From NCBI GenBank assembly GCA_004794655.1, contig SMMW01000018.1:1063501-1127500 (forward strand): a DNA stretch of 64,000 nt, read 5' to 3'. Position 1 is the stretch's first letter. The number at the start of each line of letters is the position of its first letter. This document shows, one piece after another, positions 1 through 11,284 of this stretch. The notes under the pieces were generated by a model. The model saw only the letters and a program-made list of their open reading frames with translations, was not told the origin of the DNA and ran no database searches. A program made the translations under genes and the position numbers. The stretch comes from Marisa cornuarietis (Eukaryota > Mollusca > Gastropoda > Architaenioglossa > Ampullariidae).

Positions 1-694
1 ATTGCTTGTTACACACAAGAAGACACTTTGCTGACACAAACCCCTCATCTCATGGGTCTGTAAAAATTAGTTCTTATTTTTTTGGAGAAAATGTTTAACA
101 AAAGTGTAAGAATGTTAAAGCTCCATGTGTTTGCCTGGATTTTCTTTGGCACAAAATATTACAGTCTTCATCAAAATCATGGTGTCAGGAGAGGATTTCT
201 TTTTCGGGGGGGGGGGGGGTATGGAAGGGGTCCAAAAAGGGACTGAAGTCTGATCACTGCATAAAAAAATGATGCTGTAAAAAGTATTTGTGTAGGGTGA
301 CTCTTTTGGCATTTTAATGTAATATGTTTTAATAATAATTTTGTGGCTTGAGGAAAGTTATTTTGCAGATAGTAGTAAAGGAAAATGAATTTTACTACCA
401 TATCCATTTTGGGTCTTAGTCCTCTTAGACACCATAACATCAGTATAAGCATCATAAGATCAGAGACAGGCAACTACTTCTGCAAAAAAATCATGACACA
501 AATATAATACTCTTATTAAGCTATTTTCTCTTTTAAAGGCCATTCAACAAGGCCCTTTAAAAGCCTATGTAGCTCAGGAAATCCACATTTTATTCCCCAC
601 ATTACTACAACCACGCGAGGGAAACTCTCATATTCTTTCAGAATTATTCAACACCCCTCATGTGAATTTTTATTGTTATGTGTGATTGTTGCAG
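1..694 (+). other. Upstream/intronic sequence of the GLYAT-like gene
   Basis: AT-rich sequence before the first recognised exon. It ends in a good 3' splice site (tgtgattgttgcag, AG at 693-694). A run of 13 G lies near 208-220. The first exon found starts in phase 0, so an earlier coding exon must exist. I could not find a convincing one here, so it probably lies left of the window. Confidence 0.5.
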
Positions 695-3600
695 GTGCCA
701 TCCTATTTCCGGCACTACTATATTTGCCACACTCGCAGTGTAAAAGCGTTTAGATTCTTTATACAACGGCCATGTGTAGTGAACTGGGCGAAGCCAATTG
801 TCTTTACAGGTATGTTGCTTCAAGCTTGGCAACAGCTTTGCTGAATGGGGAGAGGCATTATAAAGAGCTGTATTTCTGTTTCTTAAATGTTTTATTAAGT
901 TCTAGACATGGTAGAGGTGTTTTAGAGTTGAGATATTTTCCTTGTCATTATTGGCTCATTTTTATCTTTTACTTATACTAAAAATTGTTTCTTGATATTA
1001 TAGATGGATACAGTAAATAGTTAATTAAGCGTGTGCACAATTACGCTTATGCACAGCTTCTAAGTGTTGTAAGGATAAACAGCTTTATTTGTGTAAAATC
1101 GTAGTATGCATCACATTTTTCCATTGCTGATCCTACACTTGTCCTTGAGAATTCCCTTTCTGTTTTGTTGGTAGGTGACAGTGGTGTTTCTTTCTAAAAA
1201 TTCTCAGGGAGAGAGTAGTTTAGTTTATCCTGTTACTCCTCAAGGAGTATAGGGCCGCAACAACACCTTGCCAGCGGACCCAGTTTTGGGCAGCTCCCCA
1301 CAGTTGGGCCCATGTGGTTCCGGCATCCTTTGCCTTGTTCTCTACTAATCTTATCCAAGTCTGCTTTGGCCTCCCAACTCTCCTCTTCCCCTGAAGATTC
1401 CAGTCAAGTGCCTGCCTGGCAATGGTGTCAGTGTCCTATCCAGCCCCTCTTGCGCTTTTTGATGTCTTGACTAGTGGCATTCTGGTTAGTTCTTTTCCAC
1501 AGGCTGCTATTGGGGATCTTTTCAGGCCATCTTATTCCCAGGATATGGCAAAGGCATCGGTTGGTAAAGGTCTGGAACTTGTTGTTGATTGTGTTTTTCA
1601 CTCTCTAGGACTGCCTTCACATTAATGTTGAAGATGTGGGTCTTACTGCAGAAGGATAATGCTCTGGAGTTCCAGATGGGGTGTAGGCTGTTGAAAGCAT
1701 TCCTGGCTTTGTTTATGCGACTTCTGATCTCATGGTCTGCTCCACCGTCCTTGTTGATGATGTTCCCCAGATATGTGAAGTGGTCTGTTTCCAGGATGCT
1801 CTCTCCTTGAAGTTGAATCGGGAGTTCCTGCTTTTTGTTGATTTTCATCACTTCAGTCTTCTTTCTGTGGACCTTTAAGCCAGTCTTCTCTGCTTCCTCT
1901 GATAGCTTACTCAGTTTGGTTTGTGTATGCTGCTGCCGATGAGATAGAAGACTGTCATCTGCAAATTTCAGGTCCTCTTGCTGTTTGATGAAGGTCCACT
2001 GGATACAGGTGTTGTTGTCTTGGGCTGTTTTACGCATTATCCAGTCTATGATTGTCAGGAAGATTGTCAGCTATAATATGCAACCCTGTCTTATTCCAGT
2101 CTTCATTACAAAAGGTTTAGTGTGTTTGCCGCCCCTGTGGGGCCGGCTTCTCGTGCTGGGGGTGAACACCCAGCCTCTCTCTGGCTGGGTGACCAAGCTG
2201 GCCCACCCCTTTCTCTTAGGCTTTTCTCTTGCCCTTTCACCTTTATTCTTTTTCTAAACAAACATCTCTCTATCACACTGCAGTTTTGTCTTCTCTATCT
2301 CCTGCCTCCACTGGCCTTTTTCCTTTCTTCTTCCTCATCATGCCTTCCTTTTGAGATTTTATTTTTTATTTTCTCTCTATGGCCTCCTTTACGCCCCCTG
2401 TGTTTGCCGTTACCCGTGTCCTGGAGGTTGAGGTCTCTAATAGGTTGCAGCCCATCATACCAGCACACCTCTTTGTCCCGGATTTCTCCTAGACGGGAGG
2501 TTGGTGTGGCCCACACCAATCAATCGGCTGGTCATGTACTGCCTAGCTTTTGCTAGAAGGCTGCGGCTGGGGTCAATCTGGTCTTCCTTTCTGAAGGCCA
2601 GAGTATATTCCTTCTGTATCCCTGGTGCGACCCTGCTGGAAATGCCTTCATGCCATCCTATGAGGCGGGAGGAGGTAGTTCTTACCAGATTAAGGTTAGG
2701 ACACACCTATGCCACACAGTCGCACCTGTTACAAGGTGAACCACCGCCAGTTTGTCCTTGGTGTCAAGGAATTTTGAGTATCATACAAGTTTTAATTACT
2801 TGTCCTGGACTCCAGAGTATCTGCCAGCAGTTTTTTTTACTGTAGACTCGTTGTTTTCTTTGTTTAGGTCCGTCCCATCGGCAGCTATTTTTATGTTTTT
2901 AAAGAGGAGAGGGCTTTACCACAAGATTTAAGCTTTTGTATACCTTCATGGTTTTTGGTTTTTGCTATGTTGGTGGCTTTTTGGGCCACAACACCCATTT
3001 TTATGTCACTCATTCTTTCATGTTGTTCCTGCTCCTTGTGATGGTTTTTTTTAAGATGTTATGGTTATATCACTTAGGGGTTTGTCCCTAAACATTTTAA
3101 AGGAAAATTACTTTTTTCGCCGTGATATAGCCTTAGTTGCTGGCACGTCGTTAAACACAAACAACCAACCAACCAAGAAAACTATGTCCCATATTGAACT
3201 GCTTGTTACAGGTGTGCCTTATGATACAGTGCCTACACTGCAGGATCAGTCTCGCAAACATGGGGGACAAATGTCATCTTTAGAAAACAGGTTCATGTAT
3301 GCATGGACGAAGAAAGAACTTCCAGAACAACTGCCGTGAGTTAAACTATATATATATATATATCTTTTATCATGCAAAATAATCAAAGACTTTCTCTAAT
3401 TTTATCATTGATAAGTAATTGCATGTGGAGGAAAAAGTTATTGCACTTCACTAATTTATCCTTCAGGCTCCAGGATTTGCACTTAACTTGAATCCACTCT
3501 TGGAATCCTGCAGACTCAAAAGATATCCTTTTCAAAAAATTTTCCATTTTAACTTAAAAGAGCATTCCAGTCAACTAGAAAGTTGGGCCAAAATGATAGA

Positions 3601-4514
3601 TGCCTGTGTGCTGAATTGTTTCTCTAATATGAGGCTTATGCTGCTTAAGAAATTGTGAAGTTGCAGATTTTCTTATGTACTCATTTGACTTTACTTGTAA
3701 TTCTTTTATCATAATTTCATCATTTCAAAACAGTTTTGTCGAAAAGAGAAAGATGGACATAAATGCATTCAGTTGGAAAATGTGTTCTATAAAGTCCATT
3801 TTTGTTTGTGACCTAATGTTTTTGTTGTTAAAGATTTTTGTTTTATCTCAGAACTTGTTTGCTTTCTCCAGGCTGCCTGAGGGCTTAACACTAACAACAC
3901 TTGAGCCAAAACATGCAGCAGCCCTGTGTGAAAGATGGAAGAACTATAGGCCTGACCCTGCTCTGGACCTGTACATGCAAGTGATCACACAACGCTTTGA
4001 CTCTAGTGCCATAGTTAATGAGGATGGAGATCTAGTGGCCTACATTGGCATGCAGTTCAACGGGGCAATGGCAATGCTGCACGTGGACCCTCAGTACAGA
4101 GGACGCAATCTTGGCCAGATTGTGCTAACTGACCTCACCAGAAAGCTCCTGGCCAAAGGCAAGACAGCATATGGTCTGATCCCAACCAAAGACACTAGCT
4201 TCATTGCTACCAGCAGCCAGAAGTTAGGCTTTACCTGGGTACCACAAGGTAGCATGTCTTGGGTGCGCTTTGTGCCCAAATCTGCATTTAAACCTGTCCA
4301 TAATTATTCCGTGACTGTGGCTTCAAAGGCTGGTGCCGAAGTTAACAAAATTGATTCCGATGGGCCACAGCAGCAGAAATCTTCTTCAGATGAACAAATG
4401 GTTCAAGAGCAGTTGCACCTTACTGCACTTCCTCTCTCCTGTAATGAATGTTCCGATATAAGCTCAGAGATTCCCACGATTTCTTGTTCACATGTTAAAG
4501 TGGGGATATGTTAA
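695..4514 (+). CDS. GLYAT-family acyl-CoA N-acyltransferase, 5'-partial, three exons
   Basis: Three exons join in frame: 695-809 (donor gtatgt, exits phase 1), 3212-3335 (acceptor ttgttacag, donor gtgagt, exits phase 2) and 3872-4514 (acceptor tttctccag, stop TAA at 4512). They give 293 residues. Exon 1 contains VVNWAKPIV, which aligns with the INW segment of the vertebrate glycine N-acyltransferase N-terminal domain. Exon 3 holds the GNAT-like C-terminal domain: LPEGLTLTTLEPKHAAAL, then ERWKNYRPDP, DLVAYIGMQFNGAMAML, the acyl-CoA loop YRGRNLGQIV and KLGFTWVPQGSMSW. The family transfers acyl groups from CoA to amino-acid amines, as in detoxification or conjugation. Substrate and compartment cannot be read here. 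The N-terminal roughly 80-100 residues are missing. A polar, Ser/Gln-rich tail of about 70 residues follows the domain and is not typical of the vertebrate proteins. Intron 1 is filled with LINE debris. The matching intron phases and homology make the model strong; transcript ends are inferred. Confidence 0.85.
1245..2125 (-). mobile_element. 5'-truncated LINE reverse-transcriptase relic (RTE/CFDP2-like)
   Basis: Read on the minus strand, 2120-1522 gives GIRQGCIL, then DWIMRKTAQDNNTCIQWTF, LKFADDSLLSH (the catalytic FADD block), GLKVHRKKTEVMKI, FTYLGNIINKDGGAD and LHPIWNSRALS. After a frame change, 1420-1251 gives DWNLQGKRRVGRPKQTW and WVRWQGVVAALYSLRSNR, the C-terminal end of this LINE type. 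The frame is broken near 2060 and near 1540-1590, so it is dead. It lies inside intron 1 of the acyltransferase gene, antisense to it. Confidence 0.75.
2126..3178 (+). mobile_element. Internally deleted LINE relic with C-terminal zinc-binding segment
   Basis: The frame at 2501-2845 ends in RREEVVLTRLRLGHTYATQS, then LLQGEPPPVCPWCQ. This is the C-terminal segment (after an RNase H domain) of I/Jockey-like LINEs. The upstream 2126-2530 part resembles LINE untranslated sequence. No RT domain lies between, so the copy appears internally deleted. The 3' end carries a CAAA/CAAC-type tail (taaacacaaacaaccaacc, 3153-3175) about 35 bp before acyltransferase exon 2. Clade assignment is tentative. Confidence 0.6.
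3336..3871 (+). other. Intron 2 of the acyltransferase gene
   Basis: A GT-AG intron that is AT-rich and has a short (TA)n tract at about 3346-3363. No element is recognised inside. An open frame runs through its 3' half into exon 3, but the pyrimidine-rich acceptor at 3860-3871 and the matching phase favour splicing. Confidence 0.7.
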
Positions 4515-5100
4515 TGATAGAACAGGTAGTTTTTCAGAAGATGAAAACTGGAAGTATGCAGGAGTACAGATGTGAAACATTGCACAATGATAAACCTGGG
4601 CAATGTGTTCTGGTTGATATTTTAGTAATGACTTTTAAATTTAGTCCAAGCTCATGTTTAGTGTACCAATCCTACCCAATAGGACGTAGGTCCACAATAA
4701 CCAAATTACAGTCACCTGGATCAAATAGTAGCCAAGTGGTATATGCTATTATTATTGTTACTGAAATATTAAAAACTATCGAAAGTTACACCAAAAAATT
4801 ATTTAAGGACAGTCAGTTTATTGGACAGACTTTTTTCTGTGCTTGTAAGACTACGAAAAATAACACTTTTTGTAGCTAATGGCAAGCAAGAAAACTTTGC
4901 CATAGGGCAAGTTTATAAAGCTGAGTACACGTGTAATGAATGAGCAAGCCTTTTGTTCTTGCACCATTTATATTACTGTTATTTAACTAAAGCAGTGAGC
5001 ACTATTTTGACAGCCCTTTGGTGCTTTTGTGACCTTTGCACCAAAAACAAGTATTTATTAGGTATAGTAAGAATTCACTTAGAATAAACTAGATGATTGG
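4515..5100 (+). other. Probable 3' untranslated region with poly(A) signals
   Basis: AT-rich sequence directly after the acyltransferase stop codon. ATTAAA occurs near 4767 and a canonical AATAAA at 5083-5088. A further AATAAA lies near 5260. Which signal is used cannot be told from the sequence. Confidence 0.45.
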
Positions 5101-7844
5101 TATTAATGTTGTCTCACTGTTGTCAGCTGTTTTTCCTGAGTGAACATTGCAGTTATTGGTGTTCAACAATTTTGTTGAAGGGTCTAACATGATAATTAGA
5201 TTTGTAAAGTGCATTTCCTTGTTTGGATATAGGCTCAATGCACCTCACCTAAAAGACTATGAATAAAGCGACAACCAATCATATGATAAACATAGGCATC
5301 AGCAAACAGATAACACCATGACCAAACCAGGGAAGAAAAAATAATGCATAGATGAAGAATTGAGGACTGGGTAGAACAATACTTTTGATTATGCAAGATA
5401 TTTTTTAAAGAGATGGGTTTTGAGGCCAGATTTGAAGGCTTCAAATATAGATACAGTTTGAAGAGAATTCCAAACAGCAGGACCATAGAAGGAAAAGGAG
5501 TGTCTGCCGAATTTCTCTTGTCTGATGGCATAGAGAGGAAGGCAATAAAAGCAGATCGAAGAAAACAGTTAAGTGGTAAGATGTCAGTAGGTATGCTTTG
5601 CGCAAGGCCTTGAAGACATTAGGTAAAATGTTAACTGTTAATAGACATTTTTTTTTAATCTAAATTTTATGTTTGATTCAGGTTAGCCTTTAAATTTGCT
5701 GGTTCATCACTGTACATTTAGCACAAGACAATGAGATGATACAGCTTTCCTACAGTAAATGAATGGTTTAACCAAAATATTATATTTTTTGTAGATTATA
5801 TAGAACAAACTGTTGAAACATATTTTTATTTGCTTCAAATGTCAATAATATATTATTTTCCACTTTTAAATGCTTAAGATAATCATTTAAACTTTAGTTG
5901 CTGTAAATGCTTAAGAAAATTTCTGAATAAATTGTGCAAGTCTTGGGAAATACAAACCATGTTTAAAAGACCAGTGAAGCATATGTAAAAGTTTACAGTG
6001 TACAAAATAATTTTTTTTCAAATACCAAACTGGAGTTTATTATAATTTAGCAAAGTCCGAGCAAATAACCCCATTTTATTTAGGAGATAGAGGCCATTGG
6101 ATTTGGACACTTATCTAGGCATAAAAAGAGGTCACAACTGTGACACATAGTACAACAGGCTATAGCCTAAACAACATAAGCAAATCCCCAAATATTTCAA
6201 AAAAAAAAAAAAATTGCTGTTAAGCCTTTAGTGGTGTTTCAGCTCCTCTGCATCAACTCCAAGCTTTACCTGGGCTTGAAATTTTATTTTTATTTTGTTT
6301 CACCACAATGGGTAAATTTGCTACAGAAAATTCTGATCCTGGTTAGTGCTTTGGGCTGTTTTTTTATATACAATTTTGAGCCATAGTTGTGTCAAGAAGG
6401 TTAATGAGCAAGCATATGTGCTTTCTTGTTGTCCTTAATGTCACCATGAAAAATATTTGATAAGAGATGAAGTGTGGATTGAGGTACTTGCGATGAGGTC
6501 ATTTCCATCCCATATGTTTCTGTTGTGTGTTTTATCTCATTAGCAGTTTTTTTTGGACAGTTTCATTGAGGGTGCTAGCACAAATTTGATCTTTTATTGC
6601 CTGTTGTGGAGACTTATCATTCCTTAAGTTAGAACGTTGACAGAAATGTGTGTTTCAGTACTGTTTACTTGTGTGCACATTTATTGGAGTAGATTGGTAC
6701 CTATATACTTTGGGTAAAACATGGACCATATCATGTTACACAAAGAACAACTTTATTTTTTTTAGTGTGTTTGAAGGTGAAATATTATTCATTTCCATTC
6801 AAAGGAATACTTTTGCTCTCTGTAGTATAAATGTTTACCAGCGTATGTGTGAACTATATTCTCGACTTACGTGGGTGAACACCAACAATATCTTTCCCTG
6901 AATCAGTTTTTAGGCTATTCGAGACTATGGTTCAGTTAGTATCATTCAGAATCCTGTATTCTGGTGCATTGTTTTCAATCCTGAATTTCTTTGCTATTTT
7001 GTCATGTTTCTTTTGCAGCTTTAGTTTGGTTGCAAAGTAAATTTCTTTGCTGAACGCCATTCACAAATTAAACAGTGCATATAGTTTTTGTAACTTCTTG
7101 GTGTACAAACTCAAGGGTGCTTTTTGCCTTTGGAGATGGAAACTTCCAGCTATCAGGTGGATGTTGTGCATTTACTGTTTGCATAATTACCTAAGGTACT
7201 GCATATACAAAAAGAATTTGACAAGCACATCTTCCCAGTTGTCCATAATTTTTTTTTACTTGCATGCAAAATGTTTGGGTTCTTAAGGATACATATATAA
7301 CATTAGTAACAGCTTATTATTAGCCTAGATAAATAATATTATGGTCAGTTCACCTCTTGATCTATACTTGCTGGTTGTATTGGTTACTAGTCGCTCCTTA
7401 ATGTTAATTCTCCTTATCAGGTGTCTTGGTTGCATTGTAAAAACTTGAGTTTCTCAAATCATTGTGAATTTTTAAAATTCATCACCTTGCTTCCAAAAAC
7501 ATCATGTAATATCTTTCAACCACATTATAAAATTATATCTTGAGACATTGTTGCAAAGATTTTTTCATTGTTTATCGCATTTGTACATGCTGCAGATACT
7601 CTGTTTCTGCCATTTCACCAAGAGCTCAATCTAACGGGAAAACTCTTTTAGTAACTTTTCTGTGGATTAATTTTTGGCAGTTTACAAATAAACATAGATG
7701 GCAGGACATGACTATCACCATTCTTCTTTGAAGTTTTTTTTTATATAAGCAGTGATTTTGTGTTTTGATGCAAATGGGATTGTCTCTTCATAGTTAAAAG
7801 TATATATACATATATTGTGTGTGCGTGTGCTTGAGGGAGAGACA
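5101..7844. other. AT-rich intergenic stretch, no gene seen
   Basis: No protein family recognised on either strand. The part at about 5190-5610 begins tttgtaaagtgcatt and reads like a decayed interspersed repeat with a 'gtaaagcgc' type end, but I could not assign it. Homopolymer A/T runs are frequent (for example 6200-6214). The remaining open frames are short and low in complexity. Confidence 0.4.
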
Positions 7845-9275
7845 ATGACAATGACAATTCTTTATTAACGAGAGGTAAATAAGCGAAAAGGTGCTTTTTT
7901 TCATTTAGCCCTCGCCCCGTACGGGGAAAGAATAAACAAATAATTAAAAGAATGCAAAAACAATTAGTAATAAACATGAGGTAACATCAAATAAGAGTGG
8001 GAGGTGAGTATGTACAAGGCGATTGTTAAGAAAAAAAGTACAAGCAAGAAACAACAGCAACAACAAAAAAAAGCAAATATTTACATGGATCCTGGAATTG
8101 CGAGGTGTTTCTACGGGGCTCATCTAATTTTCTTGTAAATGTTTGAGAAGATATGGCGTCTAAAGCAGTTCAGGGAGTTCAGCTGCTTGAGATGGAGAGG
8201 GAGGCTGTTCCACAACACGCTCCCTGAATATTGGAGACTAGATTTATAGAGGTCTATTCTAGGGATTGGAGTATTTAGTTTTGGGGAAGTCCGAGTATAA
8301 TTGGAAGAAAACAACAAAGCGAGTCTGGGGGACAGTTTACTGGTCAGTATTTTGTACATGAATATACATTTATTAAGTTTAAGTCTTTTTGTTAGGGGAA
8401 GGACACCCAGAGAGGTGAAGTCACTCGGCTGTATTGTCGGTTTGAGTAGAACGGCTTTTATTGCTCGCCTCTGGACACTTGCTAGAGGTTTCATGGAAAC
8501 TCCACTAGCGGAGTCCCAGAGGGTGGAGGCGTAGTCAATGATTGACTGAATGTGGGTTGTATAGAAGAGTTTTCTTGTGTGTGGGTCTAGGAAATGCTTA
8601 ATTCTTGACAGCTGGTGGACTTTCTTGGAAATGTTTTTGGTTGTAGCAGAGATGTGTTGGGACCACGATAAGTTGTTGTCAATGGTAACCCCTATGAGTT
8701 TGTGGGACTGAACTTCCGTTATTGCTTGAGTGCCAATATGGATACTTGGGAATGGGGTGACTAGGTTTTGCCTTTTTTGTCTTGTTGTGAGGAGCATGAC
8801 TTCAGTTTTCTGGGGGTTAAGTGACATGTGGTTTGATTCGGTCCAAGTCTGAAGCTCGTCAGCGCTCAGCTGTATGAAGGAAGCAAGTGGTTCAATCTGT
8901 TGGTGGTGTGCGTGTATTGTGGTGTCGTCTGCAAACATGTCACATGAATGGGATAGGTGGAGAGGAAGATCATTGATGTATATGGAGAAAAGAAGAGGTC
9001 CTAGTACTGAGCCTTGAGGGACACCAAATTTAACTTCAAGAGGATCAGACATTCGGTTGTTTACAGCGACTCTCTGAGTTCAATTGTCGAGAAAGGAGGT
9101 AAGGAGTTTGGTGCTCCCGGTACTTAGTTTGTGTAACTCAAGTTTTCTGATGAGCAGATTGTGATCTATAACATCAAAGGCTTTGGCATAGTCAACAAAT
9201 AAGGCAGCAGAAAAATGATTGTCGTTAATGTTATTTAGCCATTGTTCCACCATGGATGGTAGAGATCGGAGGGGA
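7845..9275 (-). mobile_element. L2/CR1-type LINE, 5'-truncated, nearly intact RT C-terminal half
   Basis: Minus strand. One frame is broken only by a single TGA (9077-9079). It reads WLNNINDNHFSAALFVDYAK, AFDVIDHNLLIRKLEL, then FGVPQGSVLGPLLFSIYIND, MFADDTTIHAHH (catalytic FADD), NPQKTEVMLL, LIGVTIDNNLSWSQHI and the C-terminal SVLWNSLPLHLK. It stops at 8120. The 3' untranslated part follows to 7845, ending in aataaagaattgtcattgtc with ATTGTC-type tandem units. That repeat tail and the RT blocks suggest the L2/CR1 group. Endonuclease and N-terminal RT are absent, the usual result of incomplete target-primed reverse transcription. Confidence 0.8.
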
Positions 9276-9572
9276 GAAGGGTTGGGAAACACAACAGGTT
9301 TTTGCCTCTCAGATAAACTACTGGGAGAGAGCATCATAAGTTTTATACACAATCCAAGAATGAAAACGCATCCTAACATGAATCAACACGAGTCACTCCA
9401 CTAAAGTGTTGCTCGATCAATCCTTACACATGGTGGTAACATCACATTAGTTCCAAATTCCTCTCCCTACTTCTACATTCCTCTTCATTGTAGCAAAGAT
9501 TGTAGGTTGAATGGGCCATACATTGCTGCGAATTTGTACCACAGGCACCCCTCAAGTTAATATACATGTATG
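9276..9572. other. Sequence beyond the LINE truncation point
   Basis: The open frame of the neighbouring LINE runs on to 9379, but from about 9276 it no longer resembles reverse transcriptase. No other feature is recognised. Confidence 0.35.
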
Positions 9573-9712
9573 GGGTTGTAGCAACAGGGGCCGGTCGATT
9601 CGCCCCAAGACCGATTCATCCCTACCAATTCGCCCCACACCGAAAGTCAATTCGTCCCACGCATGGTCCAATTCGTCCCAAGACAGAAAAGTCAATTCGT
9701 CCCAAGCTCAAA
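9573..9712. repeat. Cluster of five attcgyccca motifs
   Basis: The motif attcgccccа-type (attcg[c/t]ccca) recurs at about 9597, 9631, 9651, 9669 and 9693, in the form caattcgtcccaag or caattcgccccac. Spacing is irregular (about 18-34 bp). Such motif clusters occur near the ends of some DNA transposons, but no matching partner end was found in the window. Confidence 0.5.
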
Positions 9713-10036
9713 AAGGCGCTCAAACAAGTAGCTATTAACGTCAAATATTACCAAAAGCGGCATATGTCTTTCGAACAATAGAATTATAATTAGATACGCA
9801 ATCTCAGCTGCCTATTTTAAGCAGAGCCATGCGAATAAATTAAGCCACCATTTTACTAAACAAAGATGGTCACTAGTCAATGCGCACGCAGCGCACGTAT
9901 CTTACAATGCCAAATAGATGTGATTTTTCTTTTAGATTTTCTCAGCATTTTGTTGTGAACTTGGAGTTCGATTTTTTAATTTTTGCTTATCGTTATTAAA
10001 AATGTCCGTTAGCCAATAGGTTTGCAGCGGACGCAT
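9713..10036. other. Intergenic, nothing recognised
   Basis: Mixed AT-rich sequence without motif, repeat or coding frame that I can support. Confidence 0.4.
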
Positions 10037-10345
10037 CTTCCTTGAACTTTTCTCCTAACACAGTCCACACAATGCTCGTCCTTACCCTCCCCCTTCTGCT
10101 CTTGCTACTTGTCTACCCATCTTTCTCTGCAGAATCGCTATATTTTCTATGTTTCTGTTACTTGGTGTCTTTTTGTGTTTTCCATCTTTGTTTTCTGTTT
10201 GTCGTCGGTATTGTTTATTCTTACGCTTTCGTGTTCTATCCATGTAGTCCATGTCTCTTCCTCGCTTTTAAGCGCTAATAGCATGCTCTCTATGAGTGTG
10301 AATATGCGCTATAAAAATCTTCATTTATTATTATTATTATTATAT
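10037..10345 (+). mobile_element. ATT-tailed retroposon, copy 1
   Basis: About 300 bp that recurs at 35345-35658 (plus), 38123-38306 (minus) and 31291-31450 (minus, degraded). Shared landmarks are ctcctaacacag near the left end, tttaagcgctaa, gcatgctctctatgagtgtg and aatatgcgctat, followed by an (ATT)n tail. A 3' microsatellite tail with variable 5' ends fits a SINE or a LINE 3' fragment. It has no coding capacity of its own. Confidence 0.65.
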
Positions 10346-11260
10346 TATCTTTCTCTTCAATTAACACAACGTTTTAGATTTTGTTGTGAACTTGTCGCTG
10401 TCGTTAGTTATAACTGGAGGTTCGTCGCAGAGACGTCGCGGATCGAGTAGACATTTAGATTAAAGCACATCGTAAAAAATGTTGGAATAAAACTAAATTA
10501 AAATTTTAAAAATCTCATTTTTACTTATACAAAATACAAGTTCACAATAAAATGATGACAAAATGTTTAATTTAAAACATATTAATAAGGGTCACGTTTA
10601 TTTGTGAATGCGGCAGCATGAGTACAAGTGTGAACGTGATAGCATGAGTTAGTGTCACGTGTACTCTACAGTGACTTTCAGACGAGATTACAACAAACAA
10701 ATAGTTAAATGTAAAGATAAGTATAATTGAAAAGAAGAAATAATAATTAATTAAAAAGTAACAAATTTAAATTCAAAGTAAACACCTAAATACAGTCAAG
10801 AATTCAATGTTCACCCATAGTTCCTTCAAACCCAATATTCCCTACACTCTTGAAAGTGCAGTCCTCCACTCCTGAAGGCGCAGTCCTCTCAAAAAAACAA
10901 AAACAAAAAAAAGACAAACAAAAACTTCAGAAGAAGAAAGAAAAAAAAACACTACAGTCTCCGGTCCTGGTGCTGTCCCCTTCAGAATTCAGGCACCTCC
11001 CAATCCCGACCGCCGACGGATACACAGTAGTTGATTGTCCAGATGAACGAAAAAAAAAGAAAAAAAAAACCTAGACAGAAAATAACCATATTTAACCTAC
11101 AATAATCAATGTCTAAACATTTCCCCCACAACAATAACATACATTCATCTATTTATCTCATAAAAAATTATATAATCACTCGCTCAAACTCCACCATTTA
11201 AAGACAGTAATTAACATAGACATACACTCACCTCAACAGGTTGAAATGAAAAATTTTACT
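10346..11260. other. AT-rich intergenic with A-rich tract
   Basis: No gene recognised. The part at 10890-11075 is rich in A runs and gives a lysine-rich frame, which I regard as non-coding. Confidence 0.4.
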
Positions 11261-11284
11261 CAAGTCTGTTCAGGACTTGCTACA
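11261..11284. repeat. Left target-site duplication of the LINE
   Basis: The 24-bp stretch beginning caagtctgttcagg recurs at 12844-12867 with two mismatches, immediately outside the two ends of the LINE insertion. Confidence 0.7.
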
